Made by a program: the position numbers and the translations under genes. 64,000 bases of DNA from an uncultured Mollicutes bacterium (GTDB taxonomy: Bacteria; Bacillota_I; Bacilli_A; Acholeplasmatales; Anaeroplasmataceae): the NCBI GenBank assembly GCA_947174785.1, contig CAMWKG010000001.1, positions 62,001 to 126,000 of the forward strand. Reading direction: 5' to 3'. Shown piece by piece: positions 48,902 through 57,154 of the stretch (positions are counted from its first letter, which is position 1; each line of letters begins with the position of its first letter). The notes under the pieces are model-generated. The model had not been told where the DNA came from and searched no databases. It saw nothing but the letters and a program-made list of their open reading frames with translations.

Positions 48902-50047
48902 CTACTTCTTGTGGTTCATCAATACTTTACAAGCTAATTTTCCCATTTGCTCATATGCAAATTTCGAAGGATGAAGATGGTCCCCTGAATCGCATTTTTC
49001 TTGAAAACAAATTCCTTCATCGCTATATAAGCCAATTCTTCCTTCAAAATCAATATGCGCTTGTTCCCTAATCCAGTCATTTACTTCATTTTTAAGATTT
49101 TCTCTAAATGAAGCATAGGTTCTCCAGCCATATATTGGAAGTAATGTTCCAAAATAGACTTCTAGTCCTAGCTTTTTAGCTTCACTCTCATAATATTGTA
49201 ATCCTTCAATAAGTTCTTCACTTGTAGGTAGATCACTCATTGGTCTAAAAATGTTAACCGCTGTTCCTACTGGATGAATGATATCATTGATTCCATGTTG
49301 AATAATGATCGTTTTAGCACCTGATACTGATGATACCTCGTGAACAAAACGATGATATCCGTGCTTACCATAAGACTGATAAGTAATACATTCATATTCT
49401 CTTAAAATACGAGTACCAGATACAGCCTTACGAACAACACTTCTGTTCATCCATCCTTTTTCTCTTAATGAAAGTAAAAGATAATCTGGCCAGTCTTGGC
49501 TAGTTATAGAATCACCATAACAAATAATGGCCTCATTCTCATCATCGGTAAAGATATCTATATTTGCTAAGAAATATACCCATGAGGTAGATTTCGATGT
49601 ATTGATATCTAATTCTTGTGCTTCTGCTTGATTTCCATAAGCGAAATATCCTTTAGATAATGGTCCAACAATATCTACTCCTGATGTTAAATTTGTATAT
49701 TCTTTTAAATATATAGATACTATTAAATACTTATCCTCTTCCATCTTAATATTTACTGGATCAGAAATAATAGAACTATGTGCTTCTAAAATAAACTTAG
49801 ATGATCCATCTACTGTTACTTGAACGGGCTTCGCATCTTGCTTATCCGATAAACTATTTCCAATAGATAAATAAATAGAATCTATCTCAACTCTTTCATC
49901 ACAACAAAAATTATCAAGTGTAATCCTAACTTTCTTCCCACTAAACGGAATAAAAATTGGATATCTTAAGGTTAAATTCTTTGCATAAGTTGCAGGTTGT
50001 GGTAATACTTTAGATTGAGCATTTCCCCATATCGTAACCCATTTCAT
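48902..50047 (-). CDS. SGNH/GDSL-type hydrolase, second copy
   Basis: A 381-aa protein with an N-terminal jelly-roll-like domain of about 175 residues and a C-terminal SGNH domain: CYGDSITSQDWP, QHGINDIIHP and DHLHPSKFAY. All four blocks are intact, unlike the other SGNH protein, which has GSS. No signal peptide. Only distant similarity to the 44560-45531 protein; probably a carbohydrate-ester hydrolase. Monocistronic with its own promoter. Confidence 0.88.
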   Translation of the reverse strand: MKWVTIWGNAQSKVLPQPATYAKNLTLRYPIFIPFSGKKVRITLDNFCCDERVEIDSIYLSIGNSLSDKQDAKPVQVTVDGSSKFILEAHSSIISDPVNIKMEEDKYLIVSIYLKEYTNLTSGVDIVGPLSKGYFAYGNQAEAQELDINTSKSTSWVYFLANIDIFTDDENEAIICYGDSITSQDWPDYLLLSLREKGWMNRSVVRKAVSGTRILREYECITYQSYGKHGYHRFVHEVSSVSGAKTIIIQHGINDIIHPVGTAVNIFRPMSDLPTSEELIEGLQYYESEAKKLGLEVYFGTLLPIYGWRTYASFRENLKNEVNDWIREQAHIDFEGRIGLYSDEGICFQEKCDSGDHLHPSKFAYEQMGKLACKVLMNHKK

Positions 50048-50071
50048 TACATCATCTACTTTCCTATCTTC

Positions 50072-50101
50072 ATTTTACCATAAATTGGCAAAGAATTACA
50101 A
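50072..50101 (-). promoter_or_regulatory. Promoter of the second SGNH gene
   Basis: Minus-strand TTGTAA (50096-50101), 18-base spacer, TAAAAT (50072-50077). The remainder of the 50048-50239 gap is AT-rich with nothing else recognised. Confidence 0.6.
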
Positions 50102-50239
50102 TTGTTTAAAAATTTAATTTAAAACGGTTATCTAAAGATAATTTTTTATAAAATTTCTTCTAATTTTAGACATAATCATTTATAAATTTTATGTTTTTAG
50201 TAATTTTTAAAAAAAAATATTAAATTCAAAAAAAGAGCG

Positions 50240-50269
50240 TTGAAAACACATTTATTTTATACTTATAAT
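50240..50269 (+). promoter_or_regulatory. Sense promoter, toxin unit 1
   Basis: TTGAAA (50240-50245), 18-base spacer, TATAAT (50264-50269). Leader of about 95 bases follows, starting with the stem CAAGGC/GCCTTG. Confidence 0.8.
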
Positions 50270-50370
50270 AGGATTGCAAGGCATTGCCTTGGACATGGCT
50301 AGGTAGCTATCTGGAATCTCACAGGATTGTTCCTTTTTGGATTTGCCTGTGATTCAGGAGGATGGATAGT

Positions 50371-50505
50371 ATGAATTTTCTATCTATTATTACACAAATA
50401 CTTGTATTAATAAATGCAGTTGTCAATACTGTTATTACATTTTATCGAGTAAAAAAAGTAATTCAAGAAAAAGAAAATTCTACCTTACGCCGACCAAGCA
50501 AATAG
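50371..50505 (+). CDS. Small hydrophobic peptide, candidate type I toxin (copy 1)
   Basis: Predicted 44-aa peptide: one membrane span (ILVLINAVVNTVITFY) followed by a positively charged tail (RVKKVIQEKENSTLRRPSK). Size, single span and charged C-terminus match type I toxins such as TxpA, BsrG and Fst. AGGAGG (50356-50361) lies nine bases before ATG 50371. A nearer ATG at 50362 abuts that site and is unlikely. The peptide is identical in both copies. I do not recognise its exact family. Confidence 0.8.
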   Translation: MNFLSIITQILVLINAVVNTVITFYRVKKVIQEKENSTLRRPSK

Positions 50506-50568
50506 GTAGAATTACTCTAATATTTCAAAACAATACCAGATAGTTTTCCTAGCCTTGTTTTTTATTAC
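50466..50568 (-). ncRNA. Predicted antisense RNA antitoxin, unit 1
   Basis: Starts about 7 bases after the minus-strand -10 box (50575-50580) and ends at the stem 50476-50485/50504-50513 (10 bp) with T-rich tail. It would overlap the toxin mRNA 3' region and the last codons, the TxpA/RatA and BsrG/SR4 arrangement. Inferred from sequence only. Confidence 0.55.
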
Positions 50569-50574
50569 ACTTAT

Positions 50575-50603
50575 ATTGTATGCTACTTCTTCTATAAAAT
50601 CAA
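50575..50603 (-). promoter_or_regulatory. Antisense promoter, unit 1
   Basis: Minus-strand TTGATT (50598-50603), 17-base spacer, TACAAT (50575-50580); fires toward the toxin ORF. Confidence 0.65.
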
Positions 50604-50651
50604 TACTTTTCTAAGATTAATTTCATATAGACAACAAAAAGAAAAAGAGTA

Positions 50652-50681
50652 TTGAAAGCACATTTATTATATGATTATAAT
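50652..50681 (+). promoter_or_regulatory. Sense promoter, toxin unit 2
   Basis: TTGAAA (50652-50657), 18-base spacer, TATAAT (50676-50681), same layout as unit 1. Confidence 0.8.
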
Positions 50682-50782
50682 AAGATTGCAAGGCATTGCC
50701 TTGGGCAAGGCTAGGTAGCTATCTGGAATCTTGCAGGATTGTTCCTCCTCGGATTTGTCTGTGTTTTAGGAGGATGGATAGT

Positions 50783-50917
50783 ATGAATTTTCTATCTATT
50801 ATTACACAAATACTTGTATTAATAAATGCAGTTGTCAATACTGTTATTACATTTTATCGAGTAAAAAAAGTAATTCAAGAAAAAGAAAATTCTACCTTAC
50901 GCCGACCAAGCAAATAG
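50783..50917 (+). CDS. Small hydrophobic peptide, candidate type I toxin (copy 2)
   Basis: Same 44-aa peptide as copy 1. AGGAGG at 50768-50773 precedes ATG 50783 by nine bases. In the leader TCCTCCT (50743-50749) is perfectly complementary to AGGAGGA (50768-50774), so the ribosome site is predicted to be closed in full-length mRNA. A longer frame starting at 50696 is open here but is not open in copy 1 and is not a real start. Confidence 0.8.
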   Translation: MNFLSIITQILVLINAVVNTVITFYRVKKVIQEKENSTLRRPSK

Positions 50918-50980
50918 GTAGAATTATTTAGTAGATAAACAATACCAGATAGTTTTACCTAGCCTTGTTTTTTTATTACA
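50878..50980 (-). ncRNA. Predicted antisense RNA antitoxin, unit 2
   Basis: Equivalent of the unit 1 antisense: start near 50979, end at the stem spanning 50888-50925. Nearly identical sequence, so one antisense RNA could act on both mRNAs. Confidence 0.55.
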
Positions 50981-50985
50981 CTTAT

Positions 50986-51014
50986 ATTGTATGCTAAATT
51001 TTCTATAAAATCAA
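50986..51014 (-). promoter_or_regulatory. Antisense promoter, unit 2
   Basis: Minus-strand TTGATT (51009-51014), 17-base spacer, TACAAT (50986-50991). Confidence 0.65.
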
Positions 51015-51041
51015 TACTTTTTGAAAAGATTTAAAAGTGCA

Positions 51042-52832
51042 TTAGGCTTCAAAGGAAGATGCAAATTGACTATTATATAAATCTGCATAGAAGCCTTTTT
51101 TATCTAATAATTGCTCATGATTTCCTTGTTCTATAATATTACCATCTTTTAAAACTAGAATAATATCTGCATTTTTAATGGTAGATAATCTATGGGCAAT
51201 GACAAAGGAAGTTCTTCCCTCCATCAGTTTATCCATTGCTTTTTGAATAAGCTCTTCTGTTCTAGTATCTACACTAGAGGTTGCCTCATCTAAAATTAAC
51301 ATTGGGGAATCCTCAACCATCGCTCTTGCTATCGTAAGAAGCTGCTTTTGGCCAGCAGAAATATTTGCTGTTTCATCAAAAATATAATCTAGTCCACCAG
51401 GTAAGGAATTGACAAAATGGTCCATATGACAGGCAGAAAGACATTTCATGATTTCTTCATCAGTTGCATCCATATTTCCATATCTTAAGTTATCTCTTAA
51501 AGTTCCTTCAAAAAGCCATGTATCCTGTAGCACCATACCAAATAAGGAAGCAACATTATTTCTTGTTAAATCTTTAGTAGAAATGGAATCAATACATATG
51601 CTTCCGCTATTTACTTCATAGAACCTCATCAATAAATTAACTAGGGTAGTCTTACCAGCACCTGTAGGTCCTACGATAGCTACCTTCATACCTGCCTTGA
51701 TATCACAGTTGAAATTGAAGATGATTTGCTTATCCTCATAATATCCAAAATTCACATCCGTAAAGCAAACATTTCCTAAAACCTCTTCCTTAGATAAAAC
51801 TGATACTTCTTCATCCAAAGATAACTCCTGTTCTTCTAAGAATTCAAAGACACGCTCGCTTGCTGCAGCACAGGACTGTAGAACATTAGCAATTTGACCT
51901 ATCATTTGTAGAGGCTGATTTGCCATACGGGAATACTGAATAAACATCTGAATAAACTCAACTCCTGCAAGTCCACTGACAACAAGTATACCACCTAAAA
52001 AGCAAATTGTTATATAAGATGCATTACCGATAAAGCCCATAATTGGCATCATTAATCCTGAAGCGAATTGACTTTTCCAGGCACTGTTCCTTAAGGATTT
52101 ATTGCATTCATCAAAGGATTTAAAATTATTTTCCTCTTGATGGTAGGCAATAATGACCTGATGACCAGAATAAGCTTCTTCTATGTGTGCATTTAAATCA
52201 CCCAAGGATCTTTGCTGCGCTCTAAAGAATTTTTGAGAATTCTTCACAATTAAAATCAAAGAAATCATTGATAGAGGTATAGATACCACACAAATCAGTG
52301 CCATTTGCCAGGATATTGTAAACATCATAACAAAAACACCTACAAGCAAAATTACAGAGGAAAATGTACTTACCAAGCTTTGATTTAAATTTTGACTAAT
52401 ACTATCTACATCATTTGTTACACGAGATAATAAATCTCCATAGGCAGTTGAATCAAAATATTTTAAAGGAACTTTATTGATTTTTTCAGAAATATCTCTT
52501 CTAAGCTTATAGGAAATTCTCTGTGTAACTCCTGTTAAAATAAAGGAGGCAATATAGTTTCCAAATGCAGAACATGCATATATACAAATCAAGGCTATAC
52601 CTAATTTTTTAATATAATCAAAATCGATAGGTAACCCTGCAACCCTATGCTGACATTCCTTAGTCACTTCTCCTAAAAGCTTAGGACCAAATAGTGAGCC
52701 AAGTGCTCCTACAATGGAAAGGAATATAGCAATCACAATAAAAACAAGATAAGGCTTTAAATACGGTAAGAGTTTTCCAAGCCCCTTTTTCATATTTTTC
52801 GGTTTACTATGAAGCTGTTGTGGTCTAGGCAT
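51042..52832 (-). CDS. ABC exporter half, catalytic subunit
   Basis: A 596-aa fused TMD-NBD protein with six spans, then Walker A VGPTGAGKTTLV, signature NISAGQKQLL and Walker B LILDEATSSVD with an intact catalytic Glu. Pairs with the adjacent half to form a heterodimeric multidrug-type exporter (EfrAB/BmrCD-like). The ATG at 52832 follows GGAGG and overlaps the upstream gene by 8 bp. Third gene of the marR operon. Confidence 0.93.
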   Translation of the reverse strand: MPRPQQLHSKPKNMKKGLGKLLPYLKPYLVFIVIAIFLSIVGALGSLFGPKLLGEVTKECQHRVAGLPIDFDYIKKLGIALICIYACSAFGNYIASFILTGVTQRISYKLRRDISEKINKVPLKYFDSTAYGDLLSRVTNDVDSISQNLNQSLVSTFSSVILLVGVFVMMFTISWQMALICVVSIPLSMISLILIVKNSQKFFRAQQRSLGDLNAHIEEAYSGHQVIIAYHQEENNFKSFDECNKSLRNSAWKSQFASGLMMPIMGFIGNASYITICFLGGILVVSGLAGVEFIQMFIQYSRMANQPLQMIGQIANVLQSCAAASERVFEFLEEQELSLDEEVSVLSKEEVLGNVCFTDVNFGYYEDKQIIFNFNCDIKAGMKVAIVGPTGAGKTTLVNLLMRFYEVNSGSICIDSISTKDLTRNNVASLFGMVLQDTWLFEGTLRDNLRYGNMDATDEEIMKCLSACHMDHFVNSLPGGLDYIFDETANISAGQKQLLTIARAMVEDSPMLILDEATSSVDTRTEELIQKAMDKLMEGRTSFVIAHRLSTIKNADIILVLKDGNIIEQGNHEQLLDKKGFYADLYNSQFASSFEA

Positions 52833-54615
52833 TGTCAATCTCCTCCTTTGAAAGCTGAGAGTAGGCTATTTCTTGGTATACCTCACAATTGTGAATTAAT
52901 TCCTTATGAGTTCCAGCCCCTACTATCTTTCCTTTTTCTAATACTAAAATTAAATCTGCATCCATAATTGTTCCAATTCTTTGAGCAACAATGATTTTTG
53001 TTGGATTATACTCTAGTTTCTTTAAATTATCTCTTAGTATTTTATCAGTCTTAAAATCTAAAGCCGAAAAAGAATCATCAAATACAATAATCTCTGGTTT
53101 TTTGATTAGAGCTCTAGCTATGGATAGTCTTTGCTTCTGACCACCTGAAAAATTAGAGCCTCCTTGAGCAACACCCTGATCTAATCCATCGGGATGATTC
53201 AAGATAAAATCCTCTGCCATAGAAAGCTTTAAGGCTTCCTTCATTTCTGCTTCTGTTGCATTCTCTTTTCCATAGGCTAAATTTGAGCGAACTGTACCTT
53301 TAAATAGCAAAGCCTTTTGAGCAATAAAGGCAATTTTTTCTCTTAATATAGCCATATCATAATCTTTAACATTGATTCCATCAACTAAAACCTTGCCCTC
53401 AGTAACATCAAAAAATCTTGGAAGTAGATTAATCAAAGAGGTTTTACCAGAACCAGTTGATCCAATAATAGCTACTGTATCCCCTTGTTTTACCTTAAAA
53501 GAGATATGGTCCAATACGTTTTCATTTGAATTTGGATAGCTAAAGCTTACATCCTCATACTCAACAGTACCTTTTATTTCCTCCGTAGGTGAAACTGGAT
53601 TAGCTGGATTGGAAAGACTTGGCTTTACATCCAATACCTCTCTTACACGTCTTGCAGATACTAAGCCTCTAGGCACCATAATAAAAATCATAATAAGCTG
53701 CATAAAAGCAATAACTATCATCATTGTAATCTGCTGAAATCCAAATACACTACCTAAGAATTCAGGCTTCTCATTAATGATGTAAGCACCAACCCACAAA
53801 ATAGCAAGTGAGGTTCCATTCATAATGAGCATCATTCCTGGATTCATTAAATTCAACATACGATTGACAAAAATATGTGTTTTAGAAACTGTGCGGTTTA
53901 CCTCATCAAACTTCTTTTCCTGGTATTCTTGAGCGCAATTTGCACGAACAACACGAATCCCTGTTAAATTTTCTCTTGTTACTAAGTTTAAGCGATCTGT
54001 AAGCTCTTGAATCTTTTTAAATTTTGGTAAGACAATCAAGAAAATACTTATAACTAAGGTTACTAAAGCTATAACAGCAATTACTACGATAAGACTTAAG
54101 TTTGCAGTAGATTCTATTCTGCCTGCCTTAATGATACCTAGAATGGCCATGGTCGGAGCGGCTATAGCCATACGTAGTGTCATGATCACAACCATCTGAA
54201 CCTGAGTAATGTCGTTCGTAGTTCTTGTAATGAGTGATGCTGTAGAAAATTTATCTATCTCACTGATTGAAAATTTCTGAATATGGGTATAAACCTCTTC
54301 ACGCAAATTGTATGAAAATTTTGCTGCAATTCTAGCAGCTAAAAAACAAACAACGATAGATGAAACTAAGGATATACCTGCAAAACCAAACATTTCAAGA
54401 CCGTTTCTTAAGATAGCATTTTGATAAGTAGTCTTTAATTCATCTGTTAGAAAGCCTTGCGCTTTAGCTGCTTCTGCCAAGCTCGCATTTGTTAAGATGT
54501 TTGTAAGTCTCGTTGGTAATTCTAGGTCACTATAAACCTGCAATATCACAAGGCCTATAACAACAATAATTAGTAAATAGGATAACTTATCCATACGTTT
54601 TAAAAGCTTAATCAT
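52825..54615 (-). CDS. ABC exporter half, degenerate-site subunit
   Basis: A 596-aa TMD-NBD protein with Walker A GSTGSGKTSLI, canonical signature FSGGQKQRLSIARA and Walker B IIVFDDSFSALD, where Asp replaces the catalytic Glu. This is the usual asymmetry of heterodimeric exporters. It overlaps marR by 8 bp, so expression follows the repressor. Confidence 0.93.
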   Translation of the reverse strand: MIKLLKRMDKLSYLLIIVVIGLVILQVYSDLELPTRLTNILTNASLAEAAKAQGFLTDELKTTYQNAILRNGLEMFGFAGISLVSSIVVCFLAARIAAKFSYNLREEVYTHIQKFSISEIDKFSTASLITRTTNDITQVQMVVIMTLRMAIAAPTMAILGIIKAGRIESTANLSLIVVIAVIALVTLVISIFLIVLPKFKKIQELTDRLNLVTRENLTGIRVVRANCAQEYQEKKFDEVNRTVSKTHIFVNRMLNLMNPGMMLIMNGTSLAILWVGAYIINEKPEFLGSVFGFQQITMMIVIAFMQLIMIFIMVPRGLVSARRVREVLDVKPSLSNPANPVSPTEEIKGTVEYEDVSFSYPNSNENVLDHISFKVKQGDTVAIIGSTGSGKTSLINLLPRFFDVTEGKVLVDGINVKDYDMAILREKIAFIAQKALLFKGTVRSNLAYGKENATEAEMKEALKLSMAEDFILNHPDGLDQGVAQGGSNFSGGQKQRLSIARALIKKPEIIVFDDSFSALDFKTDKILRDNLKKLEYNPTKIIVAQRIGTIMDADLILVLEKGKIVGAGTHKELIHNCEVYQEIAYSQLSKEEIDNA

Positions 54616-55045
54616 AGTCTTCCTCCAAAAATCTTAAAGTGATATCTAAAATCCTACTCAAATGTTCTTTTTCCTCACCTAAGGCTTCCAAAAATAACTC
54701 TCCACGTTGTTTTTGATGATGAAATAACGCTTCTAATTTGTGCGTGGTTTCTTCAGTTAGAGTATAATATTTAATTCTTCTATCCAAAGAATCTGTACTT
54801 TTTTCTACAAACCCTCTTGCCTCTAAGGCATCTAGCTTATGCATAACTGCAGGTATAGATACATCAAAATATTTTGCAAGACTTGAAGCCTGTACCTGCT
54901 TATTCTTCATACTTGAAAAATAAATACAATTTAAAATGTCAAATTCCATTCGGGTAAGATTATACCGCTTTAGAATTTGACATAGGTTATTGATGAATTT
55001 ATTTCTCATCGCTCTGAATTTCATAACAATCTCTTGATCATCCAT
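54608..55045 (-). CDS. MarR-family repressor of the ABC exporter
   Basis: A 145-aa winged-helix protein: YNLTRMEFDILNCIYF, recognition region ASSLAKYFDVSIPAVMHKLD and wing KSTDSLDRRIKYYTLTEE. Typically releases DNA on binding small phenolic or drug ligands. GGTGAT lies three bases before the ATG. A 43-bp palindrome directly upstream is the likely autoregulatory operator. Confidence 0.93.
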   Translation of the reverse strand: MDDQEIVMKFRAMRNKFINNLCQILKRYNLTRMEFDILNCIYFSSMKNKQVQASSLAKYFDVSIPAVMHKLDALEARGFVEKSTDSLDRRIKYYTLTEETTHKLEALFHHQKQRGELFLEALGEEKEHLSRILDITLRFLEEDYD

Positions 55046-55054
55046 ATTATCACC

Positions 55055-55097
55055 TATAATACTTTACTTGATAAAGTTTATCACGTAAAGTATTATA
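55055..55097. promoter_or_regulatory. 43-bp palindromic operator upstream of marR
   Basis: Centred on 55076; 20 of 21 symmetric pairs match. Outer arms TATAATACTTTAC/GTAAAGTATTATA (55055-55067, 55085-55097), inner arms TGATAAA/TTTATCA. It overlaps the probable promoter and the 3' end of the upstream gene. Confidence 0.85.
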
Positions 55098-56205
55098 CAT
55101 CATTTTCAGAATTTTGCAATAGAATTTCCTGATTTTCTAGTGCTTCTACTTCTCTTTGTTCTCTTTTGTGTCTTCTTGCTACTACTTCTTCAAAAATCAA
55201 ATACACAATAAAGCTTACAAGCATTAAAAAATAATAGGTTATAAAGCGCCATAATAGTAAACCTGATGTTGCAATTGATCCGCTAATTGCAGGAATCACT
55301 GTGACAAAAAGCTGTCTAAAGGCAAATTCTATACCTCCGGTTGCACCTGGAGTTGGGATGTAACAGGTCATAGCTATAGAGAATGTTGTCATAGCTATAA
55401 TCAATGCTAGCTTATCAGCTGTAACATCTATCCCTAAGGATAATAGGATAAAAAAGGGGATGGAATAATAACAAATCAAGCCAAACAGCTTCAATAAAAC
55501 GCAAGTGAAAAACTTGAGTTTCTGACTCAATAATGCTTTAAAAGTAGACTGTGCTCCTGCACAATATTCATCAAATGCACTAACAAAGCGACTTAATTTT
55601 CCTTTAAATATTTTTAAATTTAGAAACCATCCAACAAATTTAGATAGAATTCTTCTTATTGTTTTTGATAAACCTACCGAACAAAAGATAGTAAAAATTA
55701 AAATATTCATCACAAGACCTACAATGATCATCGCCTGAAGATAGGCTACACCACCAGTGAGCTCATTAAAAAAGAATAAAGAGCCAATACATAATATGAC
55801 AACTGCAATCTGGCAAATTACAAAATTCATAAGAATAATACCAGAGGCTCTATGCAAGCTTACACCTATCTTTCGATAAGAATAAATTTGAAATGGTTGA
55901 CCACCTGAGGAAAATGGTGTAATTCCATTAAAAAAATATTCGATAGTACCAATCATTAAGGAATCTCTATATTTAATATTCCCTTCTTCCTTTGAACGTC
56001 CCAATATAAATAATGTCAAAGGATAAAAAATCATATATAAAATCAAGAAGAGAAAGGCAAAGGCTAACCAATTCCATTTTACATTTTTAAGTACATGCCC
56101 TATCTCTTTCATATCATTTAAGGATAAGATAACAATGACTACTACGATTGTAAGAATTAAAAATAATATTAACTTAGGAAGTATCTTTTTTATATTATGG
56201 TTCAT
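55093..56205 (-). CDS. YbhN/MprF-N-like flippase-domain membrane protein
   Basis: A 370-aa integral membrane protein with about eight spans and motifs GGQPFQIYSYRKIGV and PTPGATGGIEFAFRQLF typical of the lysylphosphatidylglycerol-synthase membrane domain (UPF0104). There is no C-terminal aminoacyltransferase, so it is not a full MprF; a lipid-translocation role is possible. Its stop lies inside the marR operator. RBS GGAGGG. Confidence 0.85.
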   Translation of the reverse strand: MNHNIKKILPKLILFLILTIVVVIVILSLNDMKEIGHVLKNVKWNWLAFAFLFLILYMIFYPLTLFILGRSKEEGNIKYRDSLMIGTIEYFFNGITPFSSGGQPFQIYSYRKIGVSLHRASGIILMNFVICQIAVVILCIGSLFFFNELTGGVAYLQAMIIVGLVMNILIFTIFCSVGLSKTIRRILSKFVGWFLNLKIFKGKLSRFVSAFDEYCAGAQSTFKALLSQKLKFFTCVLLKLFGLICYYSIPFFILLSLGIDVTADKLALIIAMTTFSIAMTCYIPTPGATGGIEFAFRQLFVTVIPAISGSIATSGLLLWRFITYYFLMLVSFIVYLIFEEVVARRHKREQREVEALENQEILLQNSENDV

Positions 56206-56219
56206 TAAAATTCCCTCCT

Positions 56220-56245
56220 AAAAAATAGGCTTCATTTGAAGCCTA
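56220..56245 (-). terminator. Terminator after degV
   Basis: Arms TAGGCTTCA/TGAAGCCTA (56226-56234, 56237-56245) then T6 on the minus strand; the degV stop is in the stem. The T-run runs directly into the AGGAGGG of the next gene. Confidence 0.75.
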
Positions 56246-57130
56246 CTTTGCATCATATTTTCTAATAAAGGCAATTCCGATAGGATATGGACCTGTATGA
56301 ACAGATATTGTAGCACCAATTTGATCCATAAGTTCAATCTTCCTATGGAAAATCTCTTCAAATTTTGCTGCAATCTCTTTTCCTTCTTCTAAAGAATAGC
56401 CATAACCAACCTCAATTAGATAATCATCTAGATTTAAGTTATGCTTATGAACAATTCCTGAAAACTTATCAAAAATTTTCATAATAGCACGCTTCCTAGA
56501 TAAAGCAATACCACCAGATTGAATTTCTCCATCCTTAGCTATAATCAAAGGAGTTACCTTAAAGATATTACCAACTACTGCAGTTAGTTTACCTATTCTT
56601 CCTCCATGCTGTAGATAGGAAAGTCCATTTATTGTAAAATAACAACGACCTGTCATTTTAATCTCTTCTATATTTTTTATCACTTCATCCAAGTTTATTC
56701 CATTTTCTTTCATTCTTGCAATCTCGCGCACTAAAAGTCCTTGAGAACAAGAAAGCATCGTAGAATCAACAATCTCAACTCTTGCATCAGAATGCTCATC
56801 TAAAAACATATCTCTTGCCATAAGTGCTGAATTTAAGGAACCGCTAAATTTTTTAGATATAGTGATACATAATATATCCTTATCTAAATCATAGGCTCTT
56901 TCAAATTCTTTCATATAATCTTCTGCTGTAGGCATTGAGGTTTTTGGAAAGACATTTGGATTATCTACTAATTTTTGATAAAAGTCTTGAACAGAAAAAT
57001 CCACCTTTTCCCTTAGGTAATTCTGTTCATCATAAGCAACATAAAAAGGTACAACTCTAATCCCTAGTTTTGATACAGTTTCATCTGCTAAATCGCAGGC
57101 GCCATCTGAAATAATTTCAAAATCTTTCAT
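56243..57130 (-). CDS. DegV-family fatty-acid-binding protein
   Basis: A 295-aa DegV (FakB-like) protein. The two-domain fold is seen from ISDGACDLADE, KTSMPTAEDYMK, ITISKKFSGSLNSA and NGLSYLQHGGRIGK. Family members bind a fatty acid for phosphorylation by FakA. No fakA is in the window. It has its own promoter. Confidence 0.9.
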   Translation of the reverse strand: MKDFEIISDGACDLADETVSKLGIRVVPFYVAYDEQNYLREKVDFSVQDFYQKLVDNPNVFPKTSMPTAEDYMKEFERAYDLDKDILCITISKKFSGSLNSALMARDMFLDEHSDARVEIVDSTMLSCSQGLLVREIARMKENGINLDEVIKNIEEIKMTGRCYFTINGLSYLQHGGRIGKLTAVVGNIFKVTPLIIAKDGEIQSGGIALSRKRAIMKIFDKFSGIVHKHNLNLDDYLIEVGYGYSLEEGKEIAAKFEEIFHRKIELMDQIGATISVHTGPYPIGIAFIRKYDAK

Positions 57131-57154
57131 TTTATCTTCCTCCTAGGTCTTTTA

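Larger units (their letters stand above)
50240..51027 (+). repeat. Two tandem ~375-bp toxin-like units (period 412 bp)
   Basis: Unit 1 is about 50240-50613 and unit 2 about 50652-51024. The coding parts are identical over at least 150 bases; leader and 3' regions differ at scattered positions but keep base pairing. Each unit has a sense promoter, leader, 44-aa ORF, antisense terminator stem, 3' complementary element and antisense promoter. Confidence 0.9.

Noticed and set aside
50696-50917. A 73-aa version of the small hydrophobic ORF starting at a TTG
   Set aside because: The extra 29 codons run through the leader, lack a Shine-Dalgarno and are not open in the first copy; ATG 50783 has AGGAGG.
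50240-51027. Tandem repeats as a CRISPR or satellite array
   Set aside because: Only two units, each containing a conserved ORF and promoter; no short repeats with spacers.
55093-56205. Full MprF lysyl-phosphatidylglycerol synthase
   Set aside because: Only the membrane/flippase half is present; there is no aminoacyltransferase domain.
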